Source: Rhopalosiphum padi
Taxonomy: Eukaryota > Arthropoda > Insecta > Hemiptera > Aphididae
Direction: 5' to 3'
Assembly: GCF_020882245.1 (NCBI RefSeq)
Contig: NC_083599.1
Coordinates: 75,809,745 to 75,873,744 of the forward strand
Length of the DNA stretch: 64,000 bases
The notes under the pieces: model-generated
Told to the model about the DNA's origin: nothing
The model's database searches: none
The model's input: only the letters and a program-made list of their open reading frames with translations
Part shown: positions 47,601 to 58,072 of the stretch, in pieces
How positions within the stretch are numbered: position 1 is the stretch's first letter
Layout: each line of letters starts with the position of its first letter
Program-made: the position numbers and the translations under genes

Positions 47601-48135
47601 AGAAATAAGCAGAAAGCGAAAGACAATTATTAAATTTTATAGATGTAATAAAAATATAATGCTTACTTCTAATATCGGTTTTGCTGGTCCAGAGTCTAAA
47701 TCACCTAAATCCAAGGTATTGTGAACAATAACAAGCTGTACATTTTGTAAATGTTCCTTTAAATCAGGTAGAGATGGTAAGATTGGTCCTGTTTTTTTAG
47801 GTATATTAAATATACCGAACACTTTTTTAGCCATATTTTTCAGACAATGCGATTTGCGACGGTTTTAGTGTGTGATAACTGATAATACAATTTGGAGGGA
47901 AATTAATAACGTGATGTTGTATACGAAACGGCTGGTTGTACAAGTGAAGATAAATATTATAAAAATGATTAAAATGATATCATTTTATAACTCTTGATAA
48001 CAATAAACTCACAAAATATTATGTTAAGTATTATCGCCGATAAATAATTACAAGAGTGATCATTTACGACGAAATAATCAAAAATAATACAAATAATTCT
48101 GGGGGGGCTAAGCCCCCCCCCTAGATACGCCTATG
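44610..48135 (-). mobile_element. hAT-A: apparently complete hAT transposon
   Basis: Ends CATAGGCGTA (44610-44619) and TACGCCTATG (48126-48135), with G-rich (44640-44646) and GGGGGGCTAAGCCCCCC (48103-48121) subterminal segments. The 8-bp duplication TGCATTTG is exact on both sides (44602-44609 and 48136-48143). The 3526-bp element contains a nine-exon transposase gene with an open joined frame. Confidence 0.93.
44720..47834 (-). CDS. hAT-A transposase, TTF/ZMYM type, 9 exons, 766 aa
   Basis: Exons (high to low): 47834-47667, 47585-47403, 47245-46972, 46851-46656, 46575-46254, 46172-45920, 45833-45576, 45504-45242, 45103-44720. All introns follow GT-AG and the phases agree; the sum is 2301 nt, ending in a stop. 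Domains: a short basic leader (MAKKVFGIFNIPKK); TTF-type zinc finger (WLEYSILKDSIFCFVC, FNNWKK) in exons 2-3; GIAYRGHLEDK near aa 195; catalytic Asp contexts IMCDEAR (about aa 270) and GQSYDGANVMSG (about aa 335); an H/MAHKLNL segment; and the C-terminal dimerisation region LPISPASCERSFSTMRR (about aa 705) bearing the catalytic Glu. A minus-strand AATAAA lies at 44710-44705, just after the stop. It should act as the DDE transposase of its own element. No lesion is seen. Confidence 0.92.
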
Positions 48136-48539
48136 TGCATTTGATAATAAATCAAAAACGGTTTATCAATATCATGGTTGTACTAAATGTTATAAATAGG
48201 GGCCGGAATTATATTCTTTTGCATATTTTTTTGAGACTATGCAGTCAGACTGGGGTTCGAAATCTTTACAAATCATGAATCGGTTAATTAATGGCAAAAT
48301 TTTTTTTAGCATACTCGTATTTGAGAATATTTCAAGATAATAGGATATTTCGTACAATAAAGAATATTTGAGAATATATCGATTAATTTTTAGGGGATAT
48401 CCCGAGTGCGTCCCGTTTTTAATTTTTACCTTTTTTATAGCCCGAGTGCGTCCGCAGTCTTATCGACAAATTAAATTGAATCGCCCGAGTGCATACTCAG
48501 TTCACATATAGTTAGTAATAATCAAAATGTGCACGAAGT

Positions 48540-49240
48540 GTTGGATTCGTTAGAAATCAAAATTTATGACGACGAACAATTTCTCATGGTAAATGATAGT
48601 AATCTAAATATAGTTATGTTTTCATGTGAAAAAAATTTAAATACTTTAAGTACACTGAAGAGTGAAGACTATATAGTATATATGTAGATGGTACTTTTAA
48701 GTATTGTACTAAATTGTTTTTACAATTATTTACAATACACGATTTAAGTAATGGTCATTACATACCTTAGTTTATTTTTTACTTAATAATAAAGAAAGCG
48801 AATCATATGCAAAATGTTTTTATATATTAAAAACTGAATGTTTTAAATTAAATTTATGTTGTTCTCCCGAATCTATATTTTCCGATTTTGAATTATCTAT
48901 TCATCTTGGTGCATTAAAAGTTTGGCCAACTATAACTATTAAAGGATGTCGCTTCCATTTGGAGCAATCATGGTGGCGTCAAATTCAAAATTTGGGGTTG
49001 AGTAAGGATTATCGAAACCAAACAGAGATAATTTTATTTTTGAAAAATGTATTTGGATTACCTTTATTAAACTAAGAAGACGTGGAGAAATGTTTTGTTG
49101 AAGATTTTATGTCTATAATGCCGGAACACTAAAAACTTAACGAATTTATGGATTATATAGGTAATAGAAAATTATATAGATTCTGGAGCAAATTTCCTAT
49201 ATAAAGAAAGGACAACAAATGCTTGTGAAAATTTTCATCG
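48540..49240 (+). pseudogene. MULE-type transposase fragment, degraded
   Basis: Coding traces on the plus strand: a leader with MVNDSNLNIVMFS; after a frame change, DGTFKYCTKLFLQLFTIHDLSNGHYI (only parts listed: DGTFKYC, QLFTIHDL), SESYAKCFYILKTECF, FSDFELSIH and KVWPTITIKGCRFHLEQSWW. The order D-G-T-F, then S-D-F-E, then G-C-x-F-H-L is the MULE catalytic core, with the first two carboxylates visible. Several stops and frameshifts follow from 49070. An N-terminal FLYWCH-type finger is not seen. Confidence 0.75.
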
Positions 49241-49399
49241 TAAATACAATTCGTTATTTTATACACAGTTGCGTTTTGCACACCAAACAAGCAACACGTA
49301 TGTTTCGCTTTCGCAGTTCGCGAAATAGTGCTGCGCATGTTATTACAATTTTTTTTTTGTTAATGTTTACAATGCAAACCACGGCCTGTCGGACGGATG

Positions 49400-50660
49400 G
49401 TAAGTTTTTTTAAACAAATATATTTTAAGTGGGTCACACTCTATGTTGGATACAAGTTATTTTAAGTTTCGCGCGGTCGTGCCGCGGTTGGTAACATGCC
49501 GTCATGTTGTCACGCCGGAGCGTGTGACGCGCCGTCCAACCTTTAGACCCCGATATCGCCGCGACCAAGCTGCCCGTTACCGGTTGCCCCGCCGCCGATC
49601 CTTTTGTCGTCTTTCCACCGTCTACGGAACAGGTTCACGATCCGGTGCCCTGTCGCCGTCATTCCGCCATATTTTGCGTTTTGGCTTTATTGCTCATCCG
49701 AGCTAATCTCCGTTCCGCGCCGTGCTGCGTTTGCGAACGTTTTGTTTTTGGTTCGCTAGGCACCCGACGTACTGTTTTTTTCGTCGGTAACCAGCCGTCT
49801 AGGCTAATCACCCGAGCCCCCTGTGCTCACCGACTCATCGCGCACGTGCTTGTGCCCGCGATAGTCACGGCCGCCTGTGCCAAAAACCACGAGCTGTATT
49901 TCGTGTTTTCCGTCGCCCGTCCGATTTTCGCTGCGCGACCTCCGGCCCGTGGTCATTTACGCCGTCCACGTGTCTTAGTACGACCGTCTGGTGTCTGACG
50001 CGTCGTCTAATTTGGATCACCTCCATACGCACGTACGTACGCGGTGTCGTCGACATTTTCGTCATATTCGACGATAGTGCGAGTGTCGCAATCACGCCTG
50101 CCGTTTCATCGCCGTTCCAGACCAAGTACATCACCACCATCGTGTTATCATCAGACAACCCGGTTATCAGGTCGTACACACGATATCATTTGTATTATTA
50201 TTATTATTTTTATTCGTCACATATTCGACGTACTTTGTATTATTTTGTCGTCTCCGACGCGCCTTTATATATATATATTATTCGATTTTATAGCGCCGAT
50301 CGTATGTGATCGCGCTTACATACTAACCCTAGTAAATAAGTGTTTTTTTTCTTTTATTGCAGAATCACGTAAAATAAATTGTTCTGCACATTGTCATATA
50401 TATATTTAAATATTGTGTTGTTTTTTGGTCACCTAATACTCATCAATTAAGTTAGTTTAATTAGTCAGAGATGAACCGCCCCTAAATTATACAGTCCACT
50501 TTCTCCCTCCTTACAGGGCTATCTATTTGTCGCAGTAACAAAAGAAATAATCGCACACAACGGGTTACGTGTAGACTGCCGTCCGTGCGCACACGCACAC
50601 ATACGCGTAGACTCGTCCGCCGGCTACTTGTGCAGCCCTATCGCACACTCTAACTGACCG
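49400..50660 (+). other. GC-rich block, possible LINE 5' untranslated region
   Basis: This ~1.2-kb block is much richer in GC and CpG than its surroundings, especially 49440-50140. Overlapping open frames on both strands (for example 49645-49998 and 49865-50179) are explained by composition; no motif is recognised. It leads directly into a LINE ORF1-like frame, so a 5' untranslated/promoter region is a reasonable guess. Confidence 0.35.
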
Positions 50661-50669
50661 AATTACACA

Positions 50670-51055
50670 ATGTATGAAAGTATGGACGTCGGCATAGATC
50701 CGCCGCATAATATAACAGTTGATGCTAGTATTTGTACACAAATACAAAATGACAATGCGACCTTGAAACAAATGGTAACGGAATTGCGATTAAACAATGA
50801 AAAATTACAACTTCAGATTTCTGAAATGAACGCTGTGGGCTCCAAAGAAATTTTGAGCTCGCCAAAAAAAACCAATCAAAGTGACGAAAGGAGTAGCGAA
50901 AACTTCTGTAAAAATCCATAAACCACCTCCAATAACAGTATGTGGTGTAAATGATTTAAAAAAATTAATGATTAATATAAAACTCGAAGAAGCTGAAGGA
51001 CACGAGCAACAAATGAAAACTTTGGCTAATGGTGAAATTAAGCTGGCGCAACTTT
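50670..51055 (+). pseudogene. Jockey-like LINE ORF1 fragment
   Basis: ATG at 50670 opens a frame with a coiled-coil-like stretch (NDNATLKQMVTELRLNNEKL) reaching 50921. After a frame change at about 50880 the text continues with KIHKPPPITVCGVNDLKKL and GHEQQMKTLANGEIKL and stops at 51053-51055. The PPPI.V.G..D...L pattern resembles the ORF1 (Gag-like) protein of Jockey-clade LINEs. The zinc knuckles and the whole ORF2 (endonuclease and reverse transcriptase) are missing, so this is a short relic or non-autonomous derivative. Confidence 0.5.
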
Positions 51056-51187
51056 AAGAAAATATAAATAAATAATGATTTAAAACTCACAAATTTGTCG
51101 GTGCACTGCTGGCCAGCCGCTACCTATACAGCTATATAATAATTGAACACACACACAAACAATAAATAAAACAAATAATAAAATTAC

Positions 51188-51438
51188 GGCGATTCGCGCC
51201 CACGACAATAAGTATATAATAAAATGTGGCGATTCGCGCCTGCGACATATAAATGTATAAAAAAGTGTGGCGATTCGCGCCTGCAAGTATAAAACAATAT
51301 TAACAATACGGCGATTCGCGCCTATAAAATATAATATTAACAGCACGGCGATTCGCGCACGCATACAATCTAAGGCTACTAAACTGTGGCAATTCGTGCA
51401 CACAAATATAATATTAAGAACAAATGGCGATTCACGCC
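51188..51438. repeat. Seven-copy array of GGCGATTCGCGCC at ~40-bp spacing
   Basis: Exact or near copies begin at 51188, 51228, 51269, 51310, 51347, 51388 and 51426 (spacings 40, 41, 41, 37, 41, 38). The 13-mer has GGCG/CGCC ends that can pair. The intervening 24-28 bases are AT-rich and only loosely alike. It is best described as a diverged ~40-bp minisatellite with a conserved core. Confidence 0.9.
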
Positions 51439-51666
51439 TTGCCAATAAAGATCATAAAAAATAACGTTTTTTTTTTAACAAAAACTAATAATTCGAGTTG
51501 CGGAACATACGTACGATACGAAGAGACTGAGCGAAATTACGGCGGCCGTGTTACACTGCGAGCAGATCACCGCCCTCATTTAAATAATTTAATGTTATAT
51601 AACTCACGGGACAAATAATAATTATAATTAACAAAACAAACAATATAAAAATAGTGGATGGTTGCG

Positions 51667-51691
51667 CGTGAGTGTGTGTGTGTGTGAGTGT
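51667..51691. repeat. (GT)n microsatellite
   Basis: GTGAGTGTGTGTGTGTGTGAGTGT run inside the 3.6-kb element. Confidence 0.75.
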
Positions 51692-52445
51692 CGGCCGGCG
51701 GTGGCTATTGCAACCGGAACGCGCATATATAATATTACGTAAAATCTAAATAAAATATCTATTAGGCGTGAACAGAATATTAGCATCTTATTTTGGCTAT
51801 TTTAAAAGAATATAATTCCGGCCCCTAGTTATAAAGATCGAGAAACTATAAATAATATAAATCATGAAACAATGGATGATTTGTATCAAAAAACAATCGA
51901 AAGAAGTAGAGCAATAAAAAGAAGAGGTTATAAGCTTGTTGAACAATGGGAATGTGATTGGATAAATAGTACTACAAAAAATGAAAAAAGCTGATATAGC
52001 TGACCCTCTTAATCCTAGAGATGCTTTCTTTGGAGGTAGAACGAACGCGACAAAATTAAGAGTAAAAATTACAAAAATGCGTTATATTGATGTATGTAGT
52101 TTATATCCAACAGTGAATTATTATGATTATTATCCTGAAGGACATCCTGAAAAAATATTAAAACCAAAAGTATATGATAAAAAAAGGTTTGGATTAATTA
52201 AATGTAAAATTTTACCTCCAAGAAATCTTTATCACCCTGTACTTCCGGTTAAAATAAAAATGGAAAAAAGTGAAAAGTTATTATTTCCTTTGTGTTATAA
52301 ATGTGCTGTAGACCAAAATCAAGTATGTGAACATTCTAAAAATGAAAGACAATTTATAGGAACATGGACAACAGATGAAGTTAATAAAGCTTTGGAAAAT
52401 GTTGATTGTTTGGGCTTAACGGCCGTCTATTTAAGTTTATATCAT

Positions 52446-55400
52446 CATAGGCGTGCGCAGACCTTGCTGGCAGGGGGGGCAGAATGTATAATATATTACA
52501 CATTATTATATATTATTATATTATACAGTAGTGAATATTATACTATAATAAATTATATAGTATGTTATATACTATATACTATATAATTGAATATTATTTT
52601 GGTTATTAGTTAGGTAGTTCAATCAATATTAGAAATGGCAGTATTTTATTTTATATATCATTAATTATTTACAAATTTAATAAAATAATTGACACTTCAA
52701 AGTTTATTTTTAATGTATTAGTATACAAATTTAATATGAAATATAAATAAGTAAGTCTTACCTCTTTATTTCTTTAGAGTACCATTCTTCTTTCAGAAGG
52801 AATTAATATTTTAAATTGTTCTATTACTTCGTCAATGTTAATATTATAGGCTAATTCCTGTTCAATTGACATGGTGAGTAGTCCATCTAGTCGATCTTGA
52901 TGCATGGTACTACGTAATTTTGTTTTAATTAAGCTTAATTTTGAGAATGCCCTTTCACAAGAACAACTAGTCACAGGAATAGTAACAAATATTTTTAGCA
53001 TTTTTAATATATTATTGAATATAGTTTCCCTTCCACTGCCAAACTCTGTTAACCATTTTATCCACGTGTCACAATTTTTTATATTATTTTTGGGTACATT
53101 ATCTGTGTGTTTAAGTAGACTTATTTCACTTTTTAACATTTCTGCTTCCAAACTAAAGGAAGCAGTTAAAATGGTGATATCGTTGTCGTCAACATTTAAT
53201 TCTAGTACATTGGAAATACTCTTTATCATATTCAAAGTTTCCTGGCTAAATCTCAAATTAATACCATTAATCATTTGGTCTAATGTTGCATTATAAACTG
53301 TAATCTTCATTTCTTCCTCTTTAGTATCCATGAAATGTTGGGTATTAGAAAAACAATCAACTTTAATCGAAACTTTTCTTTTTTTAACTGGTGGTATTAC
53401 AATTTGATTTTCTTCACATAATTTAAATACTTTTTTGTAAATATTATTGAAATTAGATTCAGTATTTCTCATAGTTTTCAGTGTCTTTTTCAATGATTCA
53501 ACTAACTGAACTGCTGTTAATAAATTAATATCAGATTTTTGCAAATATGAACTCACTTTTAATATTGAACATAATATAGGCTCCAGCATTTCCAACGCAA
53601 AAACAAACTCGAAAGTTTTCATTTGGTAAATAATCCCCAAACCTTTAGCACGAATATCAGCGTGTCTAGTGGATTCTGAAATTTCATTAATGGCAATAAG
53701 TAGAGCTGAGTAATTTACTTTGACCGCACTAACGGCTTCGTAGCGACAAGCCCATCGTGTTGTAGAAACTGACTTCAACGTTTTTAATTTTATGTTAACT
53801 GAATTGGCAATTTTCTCCAATACTGCATGTCTAACGCAGCTGTCTTCAATAAAATTATAAATGAGCTGGATATTTCCAAAAAAATCAAACGTTGTTCGAT
53901 TATTTCTCCCAACAGAATCGACTAGAACGAGGTTCAAGCAATGCCCATAGCAATGAACAAAAAATGTGTTTGAGTTTTTCTCTTTGAATTTTGCTTGTAC
54001 TCCGTTAGTACACCCTGACATAGTTGACGCTCCATCGAAACAAACGGAAACTATATTTTCCCATTTAATACTATATTCTTGAATAATATCATGTAATGAA
54101 CTAAAAATACTTTGTGCATCTACTGATGTTATTCGTTTTAAACAAATAAATTGTTCTACAGTACAGTTTGTATGTTTGTTAAAATAACGTATCACAATAG
54201 ACAATTGCTCGTGGTGGCCTATGTCACTCGTCTCGTCTGCTATTAAAGATACTTTTTCATTAAGTATTGCATCTTTTAATTGCCTTTTGATAACCTGGTT
54301 AATAGATGAAATTAGATCGTTCTGTATATGATTGCTTGTATATAATGCATTTTTTGGTCCTGATAAAAAATGTTCATTAAAAATTGGATCATATTTACGC
54401 AAGAGACATACTATATCTAAGAATAAACCTTTATGAACATCATTTTTACTTTCTGTATGTCCTCGGAATGGCTTACCACCAATACCTAAACAAACAGTGA
54501 TATCAATTAATCGTCTCATAATCTCTCTATTTTTTTGTCGAGTTAATTCCTTCACACTGTTAATATTTTTTCTCTGGTCATCTATAACTTCATCAATAGG
54601 CTTTGAACTTAAAAAATTTGTCAGTGATGTTGAACTATTTAAATGATTTTTGGATTTTTCATGTGCACTAAATTTGGAGGTAGAGGCTTTCCAATTTTTA
54701 AATCCGATTTTTGAATATACCAATTCTGATTGTCCAATATTAAGTCCCGTTGATCCGCTAAACATCCGACAAGGGAAGCAAAACGCTAAATCATCCTTTG
54801 GGCTATACTCTAACCAAGTAAACTGTTGGTACCATGACTTCTGAAAACTACGTTTTACGCCACTAAAACTGGTTCTCGGAAAAATGTCCAATACAGGTTG
54901 AAATGGGCCTTTTAAAAGTCTTTGTCTAAATTCAATCTGATTTTTAGGAATAGAATTTTTAGGATCTTCAGGATGTATATCAGGGACCATTTTATTATGA
55001 CCTATGGGCAATAGGTATAAATGAGATTTTATCTTTAAAAAATTGTACTAATATGTAATAAATAAATAATAACAATAAACAAAAAATTTACAAAACTAAA
55101 CATTTAATATTGATTATCTGACAACAAGACAAAGCTAACAAAAAATATCTATTAAGCAACTAAACAAAAAAAAAACATATAACTATTAACTACATAACAA
55201 AAAAAAAATGCTAGCTTATTACAAGCACCATTGTCCATTAACTTTACTTACATATTTGAAACATTTATAAAATTCTATACTTACCTAAGTTTTTAGGAAT
55301 GTTTGATCAAAAAGTATATAGTGAACATTTCTATATTATATATTAGTAAGACACATTGCTTATAATGTAATAAAATAAATAACATAAAAAATTAAACCCA

Positions 55401-56343
55401 ATCAGTTAACACAACACATTTATTTAAATAACCACACAATTTTAAAATATAAAACAAATACCTAATGAATCATTGGAATTTTTCATCAGTGATGAAATTC
55501 CCTCAGGCATTGGGTATTCTGAATGTTTTGATATATTGTCCTCATGTAATGGAACTGGTAGATCATCTGGATTTGGAACAGCTTTGTCTGATACAAGCAT
55601 AAATAAATGTAATTTAGTAAGGATCTAATGAGTAATGGCTAATGTAAAATTGTATGTGCCTATTGTACCTATCCAGAACTTACATAAAAAACTAATGAGT
55701 GTTCTTGTAACAAATTAAAACTTAATAATTTACAAAACTATATTATTATATAATATAATTTGTATTAAGTAGGTATTTATAATATACCATATTATAGCAT
55801 TACCTATGTATATTTTACAATGTTACTAATTACTATTAGCTGACATAAAAGCCATTCAATAATAATAAATAATTTATATACTTACTAACAAAAAATTTTC
55901 TAATGTTCATGTTTCACAATTTGACAAACACCAATTCATTAAACATCAAATATTAATACAACGGTCTTGGATTAATACTATCAAAAAGTCACGTTATCGT
56001 AATTAAAAACAAATGAACATTAAAATTGATAATAGAATATATTGGCGTGATTTCGGCAAGGTTTATAGATAATATTATCTATAAACCTTGACCACCACGG
56101 TATAAACATCCGTGATTACCGCGTATCTATTAACACACATTATCAACGCGGTATCGCTTGTGGTTTTAACAAAGTTGGACTTTTGACAACACAAAATTAT
56201 CGTGCACCATAATGCTTAAAATGTATTCATTGTAATATAAAATTAAATTATAATGTTTTTTTTTTAAACTATATTTGGGAGATAAAATTTAGCCCGCAGG
56301 AGGGGCAGCTGCCCACCCTGCCCCCCTCGTGCGCACGCCTATG
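52446..56343 (-). mobile_element. hAT-B: apparently complete hAT transposon
   Basis: Ends CATAGGCGTGCGCA (52446-52459) and TGCGCACGCCTATG (56330-56343) form a perfect 14-bp TIR, with G-rich/C-rich subterminal tracts (52474-52480; 56321-56326). Target duplication TATATCAT at 52438-52445 and 56344-56351. The 3898-bp element carries a three-exon transposase gene with no lesions. Confidence 0.93.
52774..55910 (-). CDS. hAT-B transposase, TTF/ZMYM type, 3 exons, 792 aa
   Basis: Exons 55910-55886, 55587-55462 and 55001-52774 join in frame (25+126+2228 = 2379 nt); intron borders are GTAAGT/CAG and GTATTT/TAG. The start MNIRKFFV resembles the N-termini of related hATs. Domains: TTF-type finger (WLEYSPKDDLAFCFPC, KNWKASTSKFSAHEKSKNH, about aa 110-170); GIGGKPFRGHTESKN; catalytic contexts LIADETSDIGHHEQ (Asp about aa 306) and CFDGASTMSG (Asp about aa 373); HCYGHCLNLVLVD; TRWACRYEA; and the dimerisation/catalytic Glu block TIPVTSCSCERAFSKL near aa 735, followed by LRSTMHQDRL. 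A minus-strand AATAAA at 52770-52765 overlaps the region immediately after the stop. If the element is active this protein would mobilise it. The main uncertainty is the tiny first exon. Confidence 0.9.
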
Positions 56344-57035
56344 TATATCATATAAATTTTTATTGTTACAGGCGTCAAATGTATTATTTATTAAAAGTAA
56401 AAAGTCTGCTGTATCTTTACCGTATTTGACCTTAATTCTCCCGTTTGAATACATGTTGTAATTACAGCCGATACACTATTGCTAAAAATTTGAATTACTA
56501 ATTTACAGGACATCTTTGGAAAAGGATTCGGATAAAGATGTACAGATGATAGTTAATACATTGGCCTGGCTGTATTATTTTTTATATCAATCTCATATGT
56601 TTTAATTACATCACTAAAAAATATTATTTTATTTTTTATTTGTATATTTCCTGTTAATAAATTATATCTTAGACTCTTTATAAGATGTGGTATATTATAT
56701 AAAAGATGGATATTTTGACCATATATTTCAGTAACTGGATTTATTTCAGTTCCACCGAGAAGCGTAAATAATTTTTGGTTTTGTGTCCCCTGATCACATA
56801 CAATAGCTTTTGGTAATAATCCGACGTCAACTATACATTTTACACTTTCTTTTATTAAAATACTTAGGTTGTTCCCATGAACGCCGTTATTAGCCAAAAA
56901 AATAACATAGTGGGAATTTCCAATTTTTGTATAGTCCTCTAACCATAATGACCAGTGCATGTTTAGCTACTTTTTGAGTACTTTCCATCGACGCACCGTA
57001 CTTTCACCAGGTAAAACTATACTATTTTTTCGTAT

Positions 57036-57533
57036 ATAGTTATACGGGCATCGCCCAATTGCGCCAAAAAAAATTAATTCGTTTTGGGTATAGCCCATTT
57101 ACGCCAAAATAAAAAAGGTATGTTTTTTCCGACCGCCCATTTGTGCCAAATTCACCTGGTATAATTATAATAAAATAATATATTTTTTTCTCAAATAATA
57201 AACAACAGTTAGAATTTTATTTAAATCATAGTCAATTTTAAAAATAATAATCAATAATATTTTACAATTTTCTATTGCTTTTAAAGTAGTTTTTAATCTT
57301 TTTTTAACTTGTGAATTTTTTTGGGGGTTAGGTATATTTTTAATACTACTATTGACAGACTTATAAAAATAACTTTATTATACGTTACAGAAACGACATC
57401 TTTTAAATATACGAATTAACCAATTATTTAATGTAAAATGTTTAAACAAGTAAATTTGGCGCAAATGGGCGGTCGAAAAAAACATACCTTTTTTATTTTT
57501 AATATCCTTACTAATTAGTTATTTATAACTTAC
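57036..57533. repeat. Inverted repeat with GCCCATTTGCGCC-type motifs
   Basis: Arms at 57110-57155 and 57450-57495 are inverted copies of about 46 bp with four or so differences (AAAAAAGGTATGTTTTTT..CGACCGCCCATTTG). Two further copies of the motif GCCCA.TT.CGCCAAAA lie outside the left arm (57053-57107). The 295-bp loop is AT-rich without genes. Probably a small non-autonomous DNA element of unknown superfamily. Confidence 0.65.
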
Positions 57534-57578
57534 CGAAAGAAATGTATATTTTCTCCAGCTTGATATCTGTTTGAGCAT
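57534..57578 (-). other. Possible orphan first exon (MDAQTDIK...)
   Basis: On the minus strand an ATG at 57578 opens MDAQTDIKLEKIYISF and ends at a GTAAGT donor. No continuation is found, so it may be a leftover first exon of an element gene or chance. Confidence 0.2.
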
Positions 57579-58064
57579 CCATACGCAGCGCACGAAACAG
57601 GCATTATAATTAATTTTCAAGCACTGGTACACTACACTGACTATTCTTGTAAAATGTATCTTAATACAATGGTCAATGACGTTAAATTGTATTAAGTAAT
57701 TAAATAATAAATAATAAATTGTTATAGAATATATAGGTATAGATAGAATATACTTTAGTCTAAAATACCGATAACAACTGATAAGCCGAGCTTCAATAAA
57801 TCTCGAGAGTTACTTATCTAGTGTGGTATAGAAGTCTGTGGTAAGACTAGACGATTAAAAGTTGGCTAACCTGTGTTGTCAATAGTTTATATTTTCCGAA
57901 TTAATTTAAGGTTTATTTATAAATATATTGAATTTATTACTTCTTAAGATGTAAATAGTATATACGTTTATTTCTGTAATATTCAACTATTTAATAGTTA
58001 TCCGTTTATGTTCAATTTAATTGGTGCAAAAATGCGGGCATGTTATTTGAACACAGAATAACCA
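57579..58064. other. AT-rich non-coding spacer
   Basis: No gene is supported between the inverted repeat and the P element. Confidence 0.5.
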
Positions 58065-58072
58065 GAAGGGAC

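Larger units (their letters stand above)
48197..51827 (+). mobile_element. 3.6-kb element with 24-bp TIRs containing MULE and LINE traces
   Basis: The ends TAGGGGCCGGAATTATA... (48197-48220) and their inverse (51804-51827) match perfectly over 24 bp. The duplication GTTATAAA lies at 48189-48196 and 51828-51835. Eight-base duplications with TAGGG ends could be hAT or MULE. The only transposase trace is MULE-like (48540-49240), which favours a MULE. The middle holds a GC-rich block and a LINE ORF1-like fragment, probably a nested insertion. Confidence 0.85.
42955..52401 (+). pseudogene. Second Polinton-type family-B DNA polymerase, split by two insertions
   Basis: Coding pieces: 43020-44609, 48136-48196 and 51828-52401. 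The N-terminal piece shows NDDNLCCPRAIVVAL, then a cysteine/histidine-rich region (YYCEKCDKPY, CEKCNRYC, KCIDCNRILC), then the exonuclease motif LFFDYEAQQETG and PKTFGLKELKKGYFPHFF. The last piece contains LNPRDAFFGGRTNA and polymerase motif A as DVCSLYPTVNYYDYYP, then YKCAVDQNQVCEHS. Homology stops near 52401, before motifs B and C. There are in-frame stops (43732-43734 and others) and at least three frame changes. hAT-A (44610-48135) and a 3.6-kb element (48197-51827) interrupt it; both insertion sites rejoin in frame. It is distinct in sequence from the 21-27 kb polymerase. Confidence 0.8.
52402..57035 (-). pseudogene. P-element (THAP9-like) transposase fragments, split by hAT-B
   Basis: Upstream piece (about 57030-56553, minus strand): IVLPGESTVRRW, then after a stop MHWSLWLEDYTKIGN, GVHGNNLSILIKE, AIVCDQGTQNQKLFTLLGG and NIPHLIKSLRYNLL. 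The CDQG and PHLIK.(L/I)R contexts are those of P-element transposases. A second piece (about 56500-56344) reads MYSNGRIKVKYGKDTADFL and INNTFDACNNKNLYDI; after removal of hAT-B it continues at 52437-52402. C-terminal parts are lost. It abuts the polymerase fragment near 52401. This is a different, more decayed lineage than the intact P element at 58-62 kb. Confidence 0.65.

Noticed and set aside
49645..50179. Overlapping 100-120-codon ORFs in the GC-rich block
   Set aside because: Open on both strands because of composition; no recognisable domain.
51188..51438. CRISPR-like array
   Set aside because: Repeat is only 13 bp, spacers are related to each other, and the context is a eukaryotic transposon with no cas genes.
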